NCBI GenBank assembly: GCA_031412355.1 | Contig: JANOCR010000170.1 | Location: 1-16,137, forward strand | Source: JAENVT01 sp031412355 | GTDB taxonomy: Bacteria > Actinomycetota > Acidimicrobiia > Acidimicrobiales > Ilumatobacteraceae | Reading direction: 5' to 3' | Length of the DNA stretch: 16,137 nucleotides | In this document: in pieces, positions 13,179-16,137 of the stretch | Layout: each line of letters opens with the position of its first letter | How positions within the stretch are numbered: the first letter of the stretch is position 1 | The notes under the pieces: generated by a model | What the model was told of the DNA's origin: nothing | The model's input: only the letters and a program-made list of their open reading frames with translations | The model's database searches: none | Program-made: the position numbers and the translations under genes

Positions 13179-13617
13179 GCAATCGCCGTCGCAGCCCATC
13201 GAGATCCTCCTCGTCGAGGACGATCCCGGTGACGTGCTCATGACGCAAGAAGCCTTCAAGGACTACAAGATTGCCAACCGGCTGACCGTTGTCTCGAACG
13301 GCGAAGATGCGATCGCCTACATGCGCAAGCAGGGTCGCTTCGCCGGCGTCGTCACTCCGGACCTCGTCCTGCTCGACCTGAACCTTCCGCGACGGGATGG
13401 ACGCGAGGTGTTGCTCGACATCAAGGGGGATCCCGATCTCCGTCGTATTCCCGTCGTGATCCTGACGACCTCCGAAGCGGAGGAGGACGTGATCGCCGCC
13501 TACGACCTGCACGCCAACGCGTACGTCCGCAAACCGGTCGACTTCGATCAGTTCGTCGCCGCCGTCCGGGCCATCGACGACTTCTTCATCACCGTGGTTC
13601 GCCTCCCATCCCGTTGA
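13171..13617 (+). CDS. Rcp1-like single-domain response regulator
   Basis: A 148-residue protein from ATG 13171, with a strong GGAGGAG ribosome-binding site (13154-13160). It overlaps the kinase stop by 8 bases. It is a receiver domain only: acidic pocket VEDDPGD (D17, D18), phosphoacceptor D69 in LLDLNLP, T99/T100, and K121 in VRKPVD. The LVEDDPGDVLMTQEAF start and LNLPRRDGREVL stretch are characteristic of the Rcp1 subfamily, which pairs with phytochrome-type kinases. With no output domain it probably acts by protein-protein contact or as a phosphate relay or sink between the kinase and other proteins. The HisKA form of the neighbouring kinase fits this pairing. Confidence 0.95.
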   Translation: MPEQSPSQPIEILLVEDDPGDVLMTQEAFKDYKIANRLTVVSNGEDAIAYMRKQGRFAGVVTPDLVLLDLNLPRRDGREVLLDIKGDPDLRRIPVVILTTSEAEEDVIAAYDLHANAYVRKPVDFDQFVAAVRAIDDFFITVVRLPSR

Positions 13618-13669
13618 GGTTCCGCCCGGTTGCATCGGTACGATCGCCCGCGCACCCGGAGGTCGTTCT

Positions 13670-14845
13670 GTGTTAATTCTGTCCCGAAGAAGCATGCTCA
13701 AACTCGGCGCCGCCGGCCTCCTGTCATCCAAGCTCCTGAGCGCGTGCGGCGGCAGCGATCCCAAGCCGACGATCCTCGATCCGAACGCACTGGAACCCTT
13801 CGACTCGAAGCGCGCGAAGGGCGCAACAACCGGACTGCCGGCGAGAATCGCCTGGGCTTCGACTGCTGACTCGGAGTTCTTCTTGGCCCTCGGACGCGGC
13901 ATGCAGCAGGCGGCCTCGGAACGCGGCGTCGACTACGTCACGGCGACCTCGGGTAACGACCCCGCCAAACACGTCGACCAAATGAACGCCTTCCTAGAGC
14001 AAGGCGTCGGCTCGCTGGCGATGCAGCCACTCAACCCCGATGCCGACAGCCTTGTCCTCCAACGAGCGATCGACAAGGGCGTCTGCACTCAGGGCATCAT
14101 CACTGCGCCGAGCACCATGCAGGTCGTCGCCAGCCAGTACCAGATCGGCTACGACCAGGGAAAGGCAGCAGCCGACTACGTCACCGCAGAGCTTGGGGGC
14201 AATGCCAAGGTGCTGTACTTCAACCTCGACAGCGCATCGCCCCAGTTGAGGATCCGCCACAACGGCGTCCTCGATGGACTCGCAACCGGCGGAGGCGGCC
14301 TCGAGGTGGTCGGCGATCTGACGGTGGCCGACATCAGCACGACGTCGGGCTTCAACACGATGATGAGCGCACTGCAAACGCACTCGGACATCAAGGTCGT
14401 GCTCGGCGGCGACACCATCGTGGTGGGCGCCTTCAAGGCGCTGAAGGACAGCGGGAAGCTCACGGACGACATGTTCCTGTCCGGCGTCGACGGAGACAAC
14501 GAGGCACTCGAGCTGATCAAGGCCGGCGGTGCGTACAAGCTGAGCATCGCCTTCGCCTGGACGCTGATGGGCTACGGCTTGGGCCAGTTCGGAGCTGACT
14601 GGGTCGAAGGCAGAGAGGTGCCACAACTCGTCGTCGCACGAGGCGTCAAACTCGACTCCGCCACTGCCGTCGAACAGTTCGCCACGGCGAGCGCTGACCC
14701 CGCGAGCGTGTTCGCCGACCGCTCCCGGTACGAGGAGTACCTGCCCCTGTACGGCAACGTCGGCTACGAGTCCCGGCACGATTACTGGACCTCGCCGGTC
14801 GACCCTCCGTCAGGGAGTACGGTGTCGGGCTCGTCGCCGCCCTAA
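13670..14845 (+). CDS. Tat-dependent lipoprotein, sugar ABC transporter substrate-binding protein
   Basis: A 391-residue protein from GTG 13670 with ribosome-binding site GGAGGT (13658-13663, spacing 6). The N-terminus has a twin-arginine motif SRRSMLKLG, a hydrophobic stretch and the lipobox LSAC (C26), so it is probably exported folded by Tat and lipid-anchored. The body resembles the periplasmic-binding-protein type I, ribose/CUT2 class: RIAWASTADSEFFLALGRGM, then SERGVDYVTATSGNDPAKHV near the N-terminus, NPDADSLVLQRAIDKGVC mid-way, and FLSGVDGDNEALELIKAGG later. The ligand may be a sugar or related small molecule. The usual partner permease and ATPase genes are not adjacent: upstream is a two-component cluster, and downstream, after 127 bases, a molybdoenzyme. 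It may therefore supply a transporter elsewhere or act in sensing. Confidence 0.85.
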   Translation: MLILSRRSMLKLGAAGLLSSKLLSACGGSDPKPTILDPNALEPFDSKRAKGATTGLPARIAWASTADSEFFLALGRGMQQAASERGVDYVTATSGNDPAKHVDQMNAFLEQGVGSLAMQPLNPDADSLVLQRAIDKGVCTQGIITAPSTMQVVASQYQIGYDQGKAAADYVTAELGGNAKVLYFNLDSASPQLRIRHNGVLDGLATGGGGLEVVGDLTVADISTTSGFNTMMSALQTHSDIKVVLGGDTIVVGAFKALKDSGKLTDDMFLSGVDGDNEALELIKAGGAYKLSIAFAWTLMGYGLGQFGADWVEGREVPQLVVARGVKLDSATAVEQFATASADPASVFADRSRYEEYLPLYGNVGYESRHDYWTSPVDPPSGSTVSGSSPP

Positions 14846-14858
14846 AGGACCCGGCGTA

Positions 14859-14877
14859 CTCGCCGCCGCGAGGCGAG
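14859..14877 (+). terminator. Weak hairpin after the substrate-binding protein gene
   Basis: CTCGCC (14859-14864) pairs with GGCGAG (14872-14877) around a 7-base loop, 13 bases after the stop. The stem is only 6 bp and no T-run follows, so a terminator role is tentative. Confidence 0.3.
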
Positions 14878-14978
14878 GCCCCATCGCGGCTGACTAGTTC
14901 GTTCATCAGACCTGTCCGGCCACCCTTGGCAATCGCAATGATCCAGTCGGCCACGGTGACCGAACCACCGCCATGGCC

Positions 14979-16137
14979 ATGGACACGATCTCGAAGCGAG
15001 CCGCTACTGCGTTGGGGGCATTCGCTGGCCTTGGTGCTGCGATCTTGGCACTCGGAACGGCCGAACTCGTCGCCGGGCTGAAACGGAACTGGAAGTCGCC
15101 GGTCCTCGACGTCGGCGACCGGGTGATCGATCACGTTCCAGTGTTTCTCAAGGAGTTCGCGATCGAGACGTTCGGCCAGAACGACAAACTGGCGCTTCTC
15201 GCGGGGATCGGCGTGTTCCTGGCCCTCTATGCGGCGGTCATCGGCGCCATCTCATTCCGGTCTCGCATCGCCCTCGGCGTCATCGGCATCGGTGCGTTCG
15301 GCGTGATTGGTTCCTACGCCGCCCTCACCAGGCGAGTGGGTGGATCACTCTCCGACGCGATCCCCTCGACGTTCGGTGCCGTGGTCGGCGCCCTCGCCCT
15401 GTGGTCCGCTCATCGAATCGCCCAGCCCGTCCTTCCAACCGCGACGCCAGGTGCGAATGCCGAAGTCGATGACTCGACGACTGGTGAACTGTGCGCAAGC
15501 GTCGCTGGTGGGGCGACCCGCCGCCAGGTGCTCGTCCGCAGCGGCGGTTTGCTCGCCGCCTTGGCCTTCGCCGGTGCGGGTGCGGCGGTCGTCGGCCGGG
15601 CGATAAAGAGCCGCTTCAGCGCTGCGGAGTCACGGGCAAACGTCGTGCTCCCCACTGCATCCGAACCGCTTGTCACCATCCCGCAGGGAGTGACCGTTGG
15701 CATCGATGGCGTCGCGCCGTTCATCACGCCGAACGCCGACTTCTACCGCATCGACACAGCACTCACCGTTCCGCAGATCCCGACCGACGACTACGAGCTC
15801 CGGGTCACCGGCATGGTCGACAAGGAACTGCGGTTCAGCTTCGACGAGCTGATGAAGCGAAACGTGGTCGAGTGCGACATCACGCTCACATGCGTGTCGA
15901 ACACGATCGGTGGCGAGCTGGTCGGCAACGCCAGATGGCTCGGTGTGCGCCTCGACGAACTGTTGGCCGAAGCCGGCGTGCAATCCGGCGCCGACCAGCT
16001 CGTCGGCCGGTCGATCGACGGGTACACGTGTGGTTTCCCGATCGAAGCCGCAACCGACGGACGCAACGCACTCGTCGCCTTCGGGATGAACGGTGAACCA
16101 CTTCCGCTCGAACATGGTTTCCCAGTTCGGCTCATCG
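14979..16137 (+). CDS. Membrane-anchored molybdopterin-dependent oxidoreductase (sulfite oxidase fold), partial
   Basis: The frame is open from ATG 14979 (ATG 14973 is also in frame) to the window end, 386 residues, with no stop. Four hydrophobic segments lie near residues 10-34, 71-92, 97-116 and 126-148. A fifth, near 186-206, is preceded by a twin-arginine TRRQVLVR, then comes the soluble domain. That part begins the sulfite-oxidase-like Moco fold: NADFYRID, DDYELRVTGMVD, and FSFDELMKR leading to the molybdenum-ligand cysteine C305 in CDITLTCVSN, followed by RWLGVRLDELL. Family members bind the molybdopterin cofactor and oxidise or reduce small substrates at the outer face of the membrane. 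The actual substrate is unknown, and the rest of the gene lies beyond the window. No clear ribosome-binding site is seen. Confidence 0.9.
   Translation, partial: MDTISKRAATALGAFAGLGAAILALGTAELVAGLKRNWKSPVLDVGDRVIDHVPVFLKEFAIETFGQNDKLALLAGIGVFLALYAAVIGAISFRSRIALGVIGIGAFGVIGSYAALTRRVGGSLSDAIPSTFGAVVGALALWSAHRIAQPVLPTATPGANAEVDDSTTGELCASVAGGATRRQVLVRSGGLLAALAFAGAGAAVVGRAIKSRFSAAESRANVVLPTASEPLVTIPQGVTVGIDGVAPFITPNADFYRIDTALTVPQIPTDDYELRVTGMVDKELRFSFDELMKRNVVECDITLTCVSNTIGGELVGNARWLGVRLDELLAEAGVQSGADQLVGRSIDGYTCGFPIEAATDGRNALVAFGMNGEPLPLEHGFPVRLI

Noticed and set aside
1..16137. CRISPR array, tRNA, rRNA or insertion sequence
   Set aside because: No spaced repeat series, no tRNA-like cloverleaf and no transposase motif was noticed on either strand by eye. 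A covariance-model search would be needed to exclude small RNAs.

Overview
The window is high-GC DNA with GTG starts, stop/start overlaps between genes, and protein families typical of Actinobacteria (ECF sigma/anti-sigma, PIG-L deacetylase, Tat lipoprotein, ChaB with a Rho_N-like tail). An environmental actinobacterium, perhaps Acidimicrobiia-like, is the best guess. There is no rRNA or marker gene to settle this.

Left part (1-4163, + strand). The end of a LuxR-type regulator is followed by a tightly coupled five-gene operon: ECF sigma factor, zinc-finger anti-sigma-like protein with about six membrane segments, ABC ATPase, and two multi-span membrane proteins. Each junction inside the operon is a 4-base ATGA or GTGA overlap. 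The last membrane gene overlaps the 3' end of a convergent PIG-L deacetylase gene by 185 bases.

Middle (3979-8937). A PIG-L deacetylase gene is coupled to an upstream cupin gene, with a divergent PadR regulator. The cupin has a one-base frameshift and PadR is broken in several places. Next come an intact membrane protein gene, a DsrE-like gene, an acyl-CoA dehydrogenase remnant, a VOC-family gene, a lipoprotein gene cut by an in-frame TGA, and a TetR pseudogene with a stop, a frameshift and no complete DNA-binding domain. The region is rich in decaying genes.

The most interesting item is the DsrE-like gene at 6590-6952. Its reading frame continues through a TGA at 6827-6829, which lies where a U-x-x-C redox motif would be. 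Twelve bases after the TGA is a perfect 7-bp hairpin with a GGG loop, and a second stem extends below it. This resembles a bacterial SECIS element, so the gene may encode a selenoprotein. The surrounding gene decay is the main reason for caution.

Right part (8934-16137). A ChaB/Rho_N-like protein and a secreted Cu-type superoxide dismutase-like protein lie on the - strand, separated by a strong 14-bp hairpin. On the + strand follow three overlapping or adjoining signalling genes (receiver-PP2C phosphatase, CHASE3 histidine kinase of the phytochrome-like HisKA type, Rcp1-like single-domain receiver), a Tat-type sugar-binding lipoprotein without visible transporter partners, and a membrane-anchored sulfite-oxidase-fold molybdopterin oxidoreductase that runs off the window end.
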